Assembly: GCF_945859705.1 (NCBI RefSeq)
Contig: NC_079136.1
Location: forward strand, 2,707,501 to 2,771,500
Source of the DNA: Episyrphus balteatus
Lineage: Eukaryota > Arthropoda > Insecta > Diptera > Syrphidae
DNA: 64,000 nucleotides
Direction: 5' to 3'
Position numbers and translations under genes: made by a program. The notes below the pieces were generated by a model. It saw nothing but the letters and a program-made list of their open reading frames with translations, made no database searches and was not told the origin of the DNA. Below are positions 1 through 10,679 of this stretch, piece after piece (position 1 is the first letter of the stretch; every line of letters begins with the position of its first letter).

Positions 1-2310
1 TTAAGTTAAAAGAATACCGACAGAAACTTTAAAACATCTCCCATATTTGTAAAGGGGTCTTATAACAGTATAAGTTAATACTTAGTTGCCCAGTATTTTT
101 TTTTGACATGAACTATATTCCGGAGTGATTCGTGATTTCACCGACTCACCTTTGAATTCCAAACGAACAGAACAAATTCCACAAAATTCTTTGTGTTACG
201 CGCCTTTTATATTCAGGTTCGTGTTTCTCCTCCTGCATCCATCAAAATGACGGAGGAAATTTTCTAACATTTCATAAAATGGGAACTAGCTAATTTAATA
301 GCACACGACACACAAAAGGAATCAAATGTCAAATCAAGAGTGAAAATAAAAGAAACCGATATTAGAGCAGTTCGGGGCGGTCATTAATTGAACTTGATCG
401 CCGCCGCCGCAATCCAAAATTATAAATTGGAACAACTGCACCATATTTGATATAAGACAGTTAGTCTTTTAAGACATATAACCGTTATAGTAATTGATAT
501 TCCATTGCTTTCAAATAAAGCAAACGATTGTCTTTGCCATGGTGCACCGCCAATTTGCAATGCAATTGAGCCCTCCCGCTTCATCTAGCTTATGCCACTA
601 ACTATGATCAAACGTAGTTGGCATATTAATGTGCAATATACGAATCGATTATAGAATTTTTAATCGACCACAAATATAAAACAAACACAATGTTCGATAG
701 ACAGCCAGGTCGGTTCATCGGTCCCTCCTCCTCCTCCGTGATTGATATAGGATAACTGATAGCTATATAAAGTTCTGAGTTACTTATGGCAAATCGCTAT
801 AGGATAGCTATTATAGATCTTGCACCGAGGAGCTGGTGTCACCAAGAGAGTATACCACAAAACGAAGAAAAACAAAAGAAGCAATTGAAGTTCAACGAAC
901 TGCGCAATTGCGCTTCCTAGTCAAAGGAACAACCAGGCGATTTGCAATTACACACGGCACAACTACAATTCAGTTTTTATCTCACGATTAGATCGCCTCC
1001 CTTTGGAACCGATCGGTCGGTGCAGAACAAGGCAAGTGTGTTTGGATGTTGAACGCTGATGGTGCGCTTGGTCGTTGCTCGTGCGCCAGCTTCCAGGCGT
1101 AATTGCACCGAATAGGAAAGGAATAGGACTCTCTTTGGTGGAAAATGTTCCATCGGGGCATTCGCATTAGTCGCGGGAAATGGAAATGGAAAATGGGGAT
1201 GGTGCAGCAGCGGATAGATACCGAAAAGAATCGATCGTCTTTTCTTTGGGAAGGAAGAAGAGTGAACGTGAAGTGATTGTGTGCAGCTGGCTGCTGGTGT
1301 TTCTGCCAGGAAAAACCATACTAACCAGTTTTTTTCCCTACTTTCTGCTGATGGCGTTGTTTTCCTACTTCTTTTTTGTGCAAAAAAAAACAAAGAAAAT
1401 AGAGATTGCTTCCAATAGTGCGATGGTTGTTCCATCATGGAACAGCCAACAACCTCCATGCGAAAGACACAAAGGCAGCACTATCTATGGATGGCGGCGA
1501 CGACGTTGACCCAGCATCCAGAGGCTATTGAACTGCTTCTATATGATGATGATGGTGCTGCGCGGGGTTCTACGAACGATCGTGTAAGTAGGTTCTTTGT
1601 TTGGAAGAGAGGAAGAGAGGTACCTTTTTTACTTGTGATTTGTAGGGCTTGGGATTGCATTAAGTGTATCTGTTTCCGCAATCAGTGCTGATGATGATGG
1701 TGAATTGGTATTCCGAGGCGCCCAATTGGTGTGTGTCTCAACTTGAAACCTGACCTCACCTCAAAAATATCTTATTACCAGCTGGCGGAATTAACTCACG
1801 CTAGGTACGATAGGATGCTATAATGTATCTCGATCAGTTGTGGTTGCTATTCCATTTATGATTATGATCTTATTACCTGCAAATTATACTTGGGTAGGTC
1901 TATAGGTAGATATATTGATTGTATTTTTTATAATTTATGGAAACTGGAAGGATTGACACTGACGTGCATCTGGTGAAAGGAAACATTATTCAGTTTATAA
2001 GTACAGCTTAGTTTCCCCCTAGCATAAACTGATGTTTGAGACCAGTGGGTCTTTTCGTCTTAAATTCAATCTGTAATCTGACATCGACATGACTGATGTG
2101 TGATCTCTTAAAATTACTATCAAAGAGATACAGGGCAGAAAAGTCAGAAGATGAAAATACTCATTTTTGAAAGCTTTGTTGCCGTCTATTTTCTTGGAAA
2201 GAAGCTTTAATAAGACAGACCCAAGACATGAAATGTTTGAAACTTTTTAACTAGAGCTCTTGATTTCAACCGGGTAGTACGACCCTTTCTCACAAATATC
2301 CGGATACCCC
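1..2310. other. intergenic or intronic DNA, no confident gene
   Basis: No open frame here has a recognisable domain. The stretch from about 360 to 1700 is less AT-rich than its surroundings and contains trinucleotide-rich patches (GCC repeats near 400, GAT/GATG patches near 1550 and 1690), as often seen in fly 5' untranslated or regulatory DNA. The only frame worth noting is listed separately at 1437-1583. The last part, from about 1700 to 2310, is unremarkable. Confidence 0.5.
1437..1583 (+). CDS. possible first coding exon, unknown protein
   Basis: A 49-codon frame opens with ATG at 1437 in an acceptable context (CATC before ATGG). It ends at a consensus splice donor, CGT|GTAAGTAG, with GT at 1584. 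The predicted peptide begins MEQPTTSMRK and contains an acidic Y-D-D-D stretch. I recognise no domain. The frame stays open past the donor, so the splice is only suggested. No matching downstream exon was identified, and an overlapping frame on the other strand is also open, so this could be chance. Homology or RNA evidence would be needed to accept it. Confidence 0.2.
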
Positions 2311-3317
2311 TATTTTACTTGCGATATAGGTACTATATCAAATTTAGGATTCGAAAAAAAAAAAAATCGAACTCGAGATAAAAATCAGACATGACATTAC
2401 GATGATGAAGAATACCAAAAAAGGCGGGAACGGCAATTCTGTCTGTCTGTCTGTTATACCTCAAGCCACAGGCTTAACTAGAAAAGCGATTTTCTTGGTA
2501 ATTAACACCTTTGAGTGATTCCCTAGAGGGTAAATTGAAATTTTTTTTAGGACTAAAACTAACGGTACCTGTCATATAACGGAAATAGAAAAGTATATTT
2601 TTTTTATTAACATTTTTGTGTGTAATCTTACAATTAAGATTCAACAACGAAGAAAAAAATAACAAAAATAATAAAAAATTATTAAAATTATTTTTATTTT
2701 ATTATTTATAAATTTTTGGAGTTGAGGTCACTTGAACTTATATTGAATTAAGATTCAACTTTTTAAATAAAAATAATATTTTTTGAAGCGTTATTAACGG
2801 TACCTGCCATAGAACCTTTTTTTTTTGGTTTCTGAACATCTCGTACACGACTAAACCGATTTCAATGAAAATTTCTATACCAAAGAGTTTAAGTAAACGT
2901 AATATTAAAATTTAAGAAAATTTTCAAAAAAAAAATTTTTGGATTCTTCAAAAATACCTACTTCAAAATTTTTTTTGATAAAACAATTTTTTGATAACGG
3001 TTCAGAGAAATATTTCGAAATTTTGTTTTTAAGTGTTAATTAATTATTACTTCAAAATGGCATAACAACTTTTTTGTTAAAAAATGTTAGAAATTTTGTA
3101 TATATGTCTAAAAATTCCATTTCATACATATAAGAAACAAGATGGCATACTTTGTTTGGTTATCAAAATATTTTAAATAGTGTTTCATTAATTAAAAAAA
3201 AAAACTGAAATTCTTTTATTAAAATAAATTATGATTTTCCCTAAGTTTTTTTTCATAGAAAGCTTTAAGATAAGAGCTACTTTAACAAGTACGTGCGACA
3301 CGTGCATTTTATTTTTT
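2311..3317 (+). mobile_element. Helitron/Helentron-like (DINE-like) element, family 1, copy A
   Basis: The 5' end (TTTTACTTGCGATATAGG, near 2313) matches the copy at 18719 almost exactly. Both then share a block with ATTACGATGATG and AATACCAAAAAA, a short GTCT microsatellite (about 2441-2454), paired AACGGTACCTG blocks and a 3' end with CGTGC plus ATTTTATTTTTT (about 3289-3317). No protein is encoded. The order of conserved 5' block, GTCY microsatellite and short subterminal hairpin resembles the DINE-1/Helentron non-autonomous elements of flies. The class assignment is inference; the relatedness of the copies is seen directly. The end here lacks the CTAG found in copy B. Confidence 0.6.
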
Positions 3318-3373
3318 ACACATTCCAAAATTTCAGACACAACTTAAATTTTGGATGGAGTTGACCAATAAAA

Positions 3374-4923
3374 CAGTGGCGTATTGAGGGGGGGGGGGGG
3401 GGGCTCAGGGGGCTCAAGCCCCTCCCCCCCCTAAGCCTTCAAGATCATGTTATTATTTAACTGATTTCATCATAATGTACATCATTAACTGAAATTTGTT
3501 AGTAAATCTTAGAGATTTAGAGGCAGCACAGATGCTCGAGCCCCCTCCAAATTCTGAAACGGTTGTTGGTGTTTGTTTGAGTAAGAGCCTTAGCTGACGT
3601 TGAGGGTTGGGTTAATTTTTTTCGGGTTTTAGTCCAATTCCGAATTCTTCAAATCTTTTTTTTTAGTATTCTGACGTCGAACTACATCACCGTTAAATTT
3701 TGCAAAATTTCATATGCAATCTCAAAACGCCGTATTTAATCGTCTTAAGTATATTTACTTTTTTTTTTAAATAATATTTTTCTCAAAGATATTGGAAATA
3801 GAAATATTTGACATCTCAAAATCTAAGTGGTATCTCTATGGAAATTCCAGTTTGCGTTTCTGATTTTGATTAAAAAGGCAACATATTACGAAAAACATAT
3901 ACCTAGTAGGTATATTTCGGATTAAAGCCTAGTACGCTGCTGAAACGAAAAATTTTGAAGTCTCCAAAGTCAACAGCGGACATGTAAACGAAAAAATACC
4001 ATCAGGTATTATAGCAAAGTAAAAATAATAGAAATATAAATACAAAAATTCGAGAAAAAACATCCGAAAATAAGTTTTAATGCAAAAACAAAACAAATTT
4101 AATTTCGTTCAAGATTTCGTTAACGAAATTTTGTATAGAAAATTTCGTTTCCCATCAGCAGCGTACTAGGCTTAAACATCAAAAAGAATTTCATTCAAAA
4201 TTAGTTTTTGAGACTTTCACGTTCAGCATTGCACTTTTTGCGTATTCACTTGCCGAAAGTGAAACTAGGTGTTGTGCATTTGTTCACTCATTTAGATTTT
4301 CTAATCGAATTCAATTCACTATGTTTCTGGTTGTGAATTTGGGGCCTTTTTCAATGAATCTGCAATTGAAAAAGCAGCAGTAATTTTACTTTAGAAACAA
4401 AATAAAAATGGAAGATCCTTCAGTTTTGACAGTTAGAAGCAATTTCGAAGTTTTCGAAATCGATCGAAATGAAGATTATATTGATATATCATTTCTCGTG
4501 AAATTGAAAAGTAAATTGAATTCACTTTCGGTCGAATTGCAGAACATGGGCGTATATGTATATCAAAAATAGTGATGAGTATAGCTCAAAATCTATAGAC
4601 GTAATAGGAATAAATCTGTAAACAGTTTTGGATTCAGCACATGACAACATTCGAACACAATAAAGTGTTTTTTTAAGGATGACTCGACTTCTTGCTGTTT
4701 GTGTTAAATGTTTGCGACACAAGAACTTTGACAAAACACTAGTTACTTAAGGAGGAAACAGTAGTACGAATCTGTCGAGAGCAGTAAAATGCTACTATAT
4801 CGCAGCACAGCGCTTCACTCTCGATCAAAGATGAATAAAAAGAGAGAACATTTTTTTCACCCTATAAAAAATTTTTGAAAAATTTTCCAGCCCCCTCCAA
4901 ATTTTTTTCTGGATACGCCACTG
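3374..4923. mobile_element. non-autonomous hAT element 1 with perfect 8-bp TSD
   Basis: The terminal inverted repeats are CAGTGGCGTAT at 3374 and ATACGCCACTG ending at 4923. Direct repeats of CAATAAAA flank them at 3366-3373 and 4924-4931, a perfect 8-bp target-site duplication. TIRs beginning CAG plus an 8-bp duplication are diagnostic of the hAT superfamily. The subterminal region has long G and C runs (3387-3435). The 1,550-bp interior has no transposase frame, so it must have been moved in trans. A smaller TAA-flanked MITE is nested at 3926-4172. Confidence 0.85.
3926..4172. mobile_element. palindromic MITE, AGCCTAG family, copy 1 (PIF/Harbinger-like)
   Basis: The ends AGCCTAGTACGCTGCTGA and (T)CAGCAGCGTACTAGGCT are inverted repeats flanked by TAA on both sides (3923-3925 and 4173-4175). 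The interior is rich in TTTCGTT/AACGAAA motifs. A second copy is nested in hAT element 2 at 15570-15950. A 3-bp TAA/TTA duplication suits PIF/Harbinger MITEs; the superfamily is inference. Confidence 0.65.
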
Positions 4924-4931
4924 CAATAAAA

Positions 4932-6397
4932 TAATATAATTTTTCATAAGAAATGTAAAATTTAATAAAATTAATAATATTTAATTTAATAATATTCTAA
5001 AAATGATAAAAAGTGTTTTTCGAACCTAAAATTTTGTATTTAGTAGGTACTTTCCGCAAACCGTTCTAAAATTTAATACGACAAAAAATTTCACATCAAT
5101 TACAATGATTGAATTATTTCAATTGTATCAACTTTTGTGTGATCTACTGTACATCTACGTTATGAAATTCAACTCTACATAAATACAAAGCGTGCACGCA
5201 TCCAGTTGATAGCACGCGTTCAGTTGTTTTATTTTATCCACACATTTAAAACAAAAACTTTAACAAAAAAAAATAAATAACATCTTCGCACAAAGACAGT
5301 ATGTACCTTCCAACTATTAGTTTTACAAACTGACTGAGGCTGGTCCTCAAACCAAGCTCCTTCAGTATACTAGTGCTGGCTTATTATTTGAGCAAAATAC
5401 GAAATGTTTAAGGCCCCTTCGTAAAAGCAAGTGTCTCATAAGATAAACTTCGAATAGTAATTATTTTTGTTTCTGAGTGTTTTTTCAAATTGTTTTGTGT
5501 TTAAGAAATTCGGAAGATGTCAATTCAAATTTTCTGAAAGGATTGGCACCTGTTGAAAGATCTAGGATTTTTTTTTTCAAAAATCAAACAGAAATAATTC
5601 AAAACAAGTAGAAGAATAAAACTGAAGTTTAAAATCTTTCTTTCAACTATAATAATCCATTAAGAAAATAGTGTAACTGGGCCCTTAAAGCTTGACTAAA
5701 TCCAACCCTTAATTTCTTTGTTTTTATGTTGAAACGATCAGAAGAAATTATTTTCCTGATTTATCCAGTTTTTAGTTTATTCACGCACATCCACAACAGT
5801 GCTGTAGTCTGTAGTGGCCTTTTGTGCTCCCGCAATTTTCTACCTCGAATCCAACCAAACGCCAAAGACTTTAGAGACCTTCCAGAGATACATAAAAAGA
5901 TAAAACACATTGGAAGTGAAGGTATTGGTCGGGGGCAAGAGAGATGTGATTCGATTTTATGGAAAGATTTGTGTTTTATGTTCGAACAAATTCACAGTAG
6001 CTGAAAAACATCATCCGCCACATGAGCCATCATTGTGGATGGAAGACATACATACCTACTACATTTATGGGTCTTTTAAGGATGATGATACAAAACACAA
6101 AGATGTCGATTTAAAATTGATGATATGCATTGAGAAGCAGTGCCATTTCCAGTAGCTTATCATCACCACAGCCAATAATCAAAACAGAATCATTAGTAAA
6201 GAGTGAAAAACAATATTATAAGAAAGTTTTTTTTAGACACGCCCACTTTATTGCACGAAAAACATGAAAATACGTTCATCTGTTACGTCATAACTTTTAA
6301 ACCACTTATGATAGTTTTACAAATGTGGTATCGTTAGAAGCATAATATTTGTCCGCTGGTTATGCGGTCAATTTAATTGTTACTTAAAGTAAATTAG
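4932..6397. other. no confident gene; one short cysteine-containing frame
   Basis: This stretch holds no gene I can name. The frame at 5910-6155 (81 codons, plus strand) contains C-V-L-C followed by a histidine-rich stretch. It could be a decayed piece of a zinc-binding protein, but no family is recognisable and an overlapping frame (5726-6004) crosses it. It most likely holds fossil transposon or random sequence. Confidence 0.35.
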
Positions 6398-6740
6398 ATC
6401 ACAACAAAAACATTACTGTTAAAAAAAGAGCCAAGTTCTCCTATGTTGAAATTATGCTGGCACAAAAAGTACTGAGATGTAAAAGTGTACCAAGTTCTAA
6501 AGTTTGGGTTCAAATTCGTATCAATAAAATTTTGATTGTTCTTTTGACAATTTTTCTTAATTATCGATTTTTAAAGTTATTTCAAAAATTGCCAAGTAAA
6601 CAATCAAAATTTTATTGATACGAATTTGAACCCAAACTTTAGAACTTGGTACACTTTTACATCTCAGTACTTTTTGTGCCAGCATAATTTCAACATAGGA
6701 GAACTTGGCTCTTTTTTAACAGTAATGTTTTTGTTGTGAT
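6398..6740. repeat. 343-bp palindrome at the left end of family-2 copy 1
   Basis: The two arms (6398 to about 6565 and about 6575 to 6740) are inverted copies. Both contain AGCCAAGTTCTCCTATGTTG or its complement, and TACTTTTTGTGCCAGC or its complement. Single-stranded, this would fold into a hairpin of about 165 bp. The equivalent palindrome in copy 2 is at 22144-22489. Confidence 0.8.
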
Positions 6741-6789
6741 TTCACTACTTTTTGCAAGGTATGGCTGTAGAATATAAAATATCTATATT

Positions 6790-7500
6790 TGATGAAAATT
6801 CAGTGAAAATGGGTGGTTGCCACGCCCCCTGCCTGAAATTCTCAAATTTAAAATTTTTTCCTTTGTATAAACTACCAGCTCTACCATTCTACCAAATTTC
6901 AACATTCTACGACAATCAGAAGTGCTCTATAATAATTTATGAAAACTCAGCGGAAATGGGCGGTTGCCACGCCCCCTGGCTGAAATTCTCAAGTTTTAAA
7001 TTTTTTCCTTTGTATGAACTACCAGCTCTACTATTCTACCAAATTTCAAGATTCTACGACAATCAGAAGTGCTCTATAATAATTTATGAAAATTCAGCGG
7101 AAATGGGCGGTTGCCACGCCCCCTGGCTGAAATTCTCAAATTTTAAATTTTTTCCTTTGTATAACCTACCAGTTCTACCATTCTACCAAATTTCAAGATT
7201 CTACGACAATCAGAAGTGCTCTATAATAATTTATGAAAATTCAACGGAAATGGGCGGTTGCCACACCCCCTGGCTGAAATTCTCAAGTTTTAAATTTTTT
7301 CCTTTGTATTAACTACCAGCTCTACTATTCTACCAAATTTCAAGATTCTACGATAATCAGAAGTGCTCTATAATATATGATGAAAATTCAGCGGAAATGG
7401 GCGGATGCCACGCCCCCTGAATTGAAAATCTCAAATTTTCGATTTTTTCCTTTGTATACACTACAAGTCCTATCACCGTGTAAAATTTCAAGTTTCTACG
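6790..7500 (+). repeat. five tandem repeats of about 147 bp
   Basis: Units begin near 6796, 6944, 7092, 7239 and 7386, each with GGAAATGGGCGGTTGCCACG or a close variant followed by CCCCCTGGCTGAAATTCTC. The period is about 147 bp, close to nucleosomal length but also a multiple of three, which is why a long spurious frame crosses the array. The opposite-strand copy at 21.4-22.5 kb has about three units, so the number varies. Confidence 0.8.
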
Positions 7501-7819
7501 ATATCGGGAAGTTCTCCATAATTTTGATGATCTGTCAGTGAGTCAGTGAGTCAGTGAGTCAGTTACGGTTTTTGCGATTTTTGAAGCCCTATATCTCAGA
7601 AACTACTCATCGTAGGAGGCTGAAATTTTGTGAGGAGTTTGGTTTTTACGAGCTCAACAAATGTAGTGAGTTTGAAATTTCTAGCATCTTTGGTGTGGAA
7701 GTTAGAGGGGGGTCGAAAATGGCCTGAGTTGTTTCCTGTAAATAAGGGTGTAGTGCCAAAGTTGCTAGAGAACTTGGCTGGGCACTACCGTGCCCCTTGA
7801 TTTGTTTTTTTTTTTTTCG

Positions 7820-8480
7820 CCCGCTGTTCTGTTATAATCAATATCAGCGAACTTAGCGAAACACCTTTGGGCAGTTAAATTGCAATTAGTTGTTAAATAT
7901 TTTGTTTCTAACTATATTTGCGGCTAATTTGCTTTCGTTTCGCTATTAGTTTTTATTATTCTGTGGTATTTCGCTAAGTTCATAAGAAGTTAGCGAATTT
8001 CATCAAAAAGAACGAATAGAAATGAGATCTATATTTTGTTGCTGATTCGGTGATTGTTACTTCAATTTTGACCTTTTTGCTATTAATTTAGTAGTTTTGG
8101 TAGTGTTTCGCTAAGTTCATTTAAAGCTAGCGAATTTCATAAAAACAGAACGAATAGAAATAAGATTTATATTTTTATAAACCAAATTAGTTTTGATAGT
8201 GTTTCGCTAAGTTCATATAGGTGAAGTTAGCGAAAAACTTTACGAAAACAACAAAAGATTTATATCAAACAGGAATAATTAAGTAAAAGTTTCAATGTCA
8301 TTGGAGGAATGAATAAGCAACAAGACATAACTTTGTGAACTTAGCGAAAATGTAAAAAAAATTTAGAAAAGCGACTAAAGTATGTTTTTTTTTTAATGAA
8401 TAGGCAATAAATCAACAAACTATTTACTATTTTTAATGGTAATAGCTTTTTTCGCTAAGTTCATTTAATTTTCGCCCAGT
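7820..8480. repeat. cluster of inverted TTCGCTAAGTTCA motifs
   Basis: The 13-mer TTCGCTAAGTTCA or its complement TGAACTTAGCGAA, with small variants, occurs about six times (near 7850, 7967, 8107, 8202, 8335 and 8450). Several copies are followed at once by an inverted partner ending TTAGCGAATTTCAT. The whole is roughly palindromic, starting near CAGCGAACTTAGCG and ending near CGCTAAGTTCATTTAATTTTCG, so it is probably a foldback element. No coding content was seen. Confidence 0.6.
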
Positions 8481-9519
8481 TTTTTTTTTGTTATTTAACC
8501 CAGCAACAGGTAAGTAGCGTAAGCCCTTATAGTTCTGTTCTAAAATTAAATTTTATTTTTATGATAAATAAATTAATTTAATGACTGCCAACTTGAAGAA
8601 AATAAGATGTGTGCCACGCTCACTTTGTGCTTTATTTTAATTAGCTAAGTTTTTTTAGTTAGCTGGTTGTAAAGGACTTCTATATCTTCATAAATTCTTC
8701 CTATGTATGCTGTACCATTTATGATGTCCCAAGAAACCAAAGATGATTAAAGTCTCCAATACTTGCTCATGGAAAGATATTAGTAAAGTTACATCTTTCC
8801 AATACAAAAAAAAAATCGAATTAAAAAAAAAAACTGACATCTGTGAAGGACAACTATGCGAATTGCATTTTGCCTCGTGCTTTGTGTCCAGGCACAGAGA
8901 TTATCCATTGGATGATGTTATGGCTGGGTGTTGTAGAAAGAGCGCGGGAAAAAAAAGTAAAAGTTAAGTGTGTACGCTTAAATCGCGTCAAGCGTTTTAT
9001 GGTTGGGGGAATGGGGATAGCATGACCAAAGAGAAACAGCACAAAAACATTGTAAGGAAAAACAAAAACAGACAAAAAAAAAAAAAAGACAGATAAACTT
9101 TTTGAGCGCGGACTGTACTCCAATATAATGGACAAATGTGAATAGCGTGAGCGAATTGGTGGAACGTGAAGTCAGCAAAAATAACGAACATAAGGGCGGA
9201 CAGAATGACGACTGACGACGACGACCAACGCTCACTGGACTGGAGTTCGTCGTTGGTTGGATTGAAGTTGGACTTAGATCGGTCGGACTTCAGCTTTAGA
9301 ATATTGTCTTCGTGTTGTTTGTAAAGAAGATGAAATGAAATCTCAGATTGGAGTGCACGTGTTCAAAATCCTGACTGTTACGGATTATTATTCAACGCTC
9401 GATTTTTTATTCGTTTTTATTTTGTAGTTTTGTGAAGGATAATCTTTTGTTTTTATTTTTGGTTCGTTGGATGTGTTGAATAATAGGGTGTTTAAGAATT
9501 GTAAGATGATAGCACAAGG
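8481..9519. other. no gene recognised
   Basis: The stretch from 8840 to 9340 is less AT-rich and contains CGACGACGACGACC-type patches. It could be regulatory or an untranslated exon, but nothing in it identifies a product. Open frames on both strands overlap one another and look incidental. Confidence 0.4.
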
Positions 9520-10670
9520 GAAACCTGTGATATCGTCATACTTACCAAAGTAAACTGTGATACCTACCATAGCAATCCTTGATATAGCTAATAGAGCAAC
9601 TTAGCGATGCAACCTGTGATACTTAACGAGATAACCTGTGAAACTTGCTGTGATACTTAACGAAACCTCCCGTGATATTTACCAAAGGCATTCTTACGGA
9701 GGAATCAGTGCTACATACCAAGAAAATCTGATACATGATACTTACTAACGCAACCCGTGATACTTACTAGGACAAACCGAATAAAGGCGATACCTAGCGG
9801 GGCAACCTGTGATATTACTCGTTTTACTTACCGTGATACTTACCAGTGCAACTGTGTTACTTAGGCAGTCCGTGATGCCTGATAATTTGTGATACCTACT
9901 GGGAAAACCTGTGATACTTACTGGGAATACCCGTATACTGTTACTAGGTGAACGGTGATAAATATTTGAGCAACCTGTGATAGCTAACCGCGATACAGAT
10001 TAAGGCAATCTGTGATTTACCAGGGCAACCAGTGATACACCTACCGGGGAAACATATAATATTAACCAATCCGTGATAACTATCAAGACAATCTATGATA
10101 CTTATGTAGGCAATCCCTGAAACTTGCCAGGGCACCATGTGATACCTACCATGTAAGCTAGTTATACTTACAATTGTAAGGGTGATACTTACCGAAATAA
10201 CCCGTGATACTTGCCGAGTTAACCTGTGATATTTACGGAATTGCACTTACTGGGTCAACCCGTGATACATACCAATCCAATCCGTGATGGCTACCAAGAC
10301 CACCTTAAAAATTTACGGATATCAAGCAGGTCAATTTGTTTTTTACAAAACCCATGATACTTATTGGTACAGTTACAAACGTTAACCTCAGCGACCAGTG
10401 GTACTTATTAGGACAAAAAAGAATGGTTAACGAGGCAACCTATGATATTGCTAAAAATACTTACCAAAGCAATCCGTGATACTTACCAGGACAACCTGTT
10501 CTAACTAAGTTACTGTGGCAGCCCGTGGTGTTTATCAAGGAAGTTTGTGATACCTTTCAGGCCAACCAATGATACTTACTTCGGCAATCGATGATACTTA
10601 CCAGGGGAACTCCCGGTACTTACCGAAGCAACTTTAAGAGCAACCAGTGGTATACCTAAACTCTCTTTGA
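9520..10670. repeat. degenerate minisatellite, unit about 24-30 bp
   Basis: About 1.1 kb consists of imperfect repeats of CAACCTGTGATACTTACC with spacers of 5-12 bases. Clear units lie near 9623, 9740, 9912, 10185, 10485 and 10590. Unit length and sequence drift strongly, indicating an old array. Read on the minus strand the unit contains GGTAAGTATCACAGGTTG, which looks like a 5' splice site followed by CAG|GT. No coding content. Confidence 0.75.
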
Positions 10671-10679
10671 AACACCCTG

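Larger units (their letters stand above)
6398..7802 (+). mobile_element. Helentron-like element, family 2, copy 1
   Basis: The boundaries are defined by comparison with the reverse-oriented copy at 21382-22489: both start ATCACAACAAAAACATTACTG and end GTGCCCCTTGATT, with unrelated DNA outside. In order the element has a 343-bp near-perfect palindrome (6398-6740), five 147-bp tandem repeats (about 6790-7500), a GTCAGTGA microsatellite (7531-7563), a conserved block and a terminal hairpin (GGGCAC-TACC-GTGCCC, 7780-7795). A hairpin just inside the 3' end and no target duplication suggest a Helitron/Helentron. No protein is encoded; a 186-codon frame across the repeats is incidental. Confidence 0.6.

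Noticed and set aside
6752..7312. 186-residue repetitive open frame
   Set aside because: The 147-bp transposon repeat is a multiple of three without stops in this frame; it is absent as a frame in copy 2.
9520..10670. CRISPR-like spaced repeats
   Set aside because: Unit and spacer lengths drift and there are no cas genes; it is a degenerate minisatellite in insect DNA.
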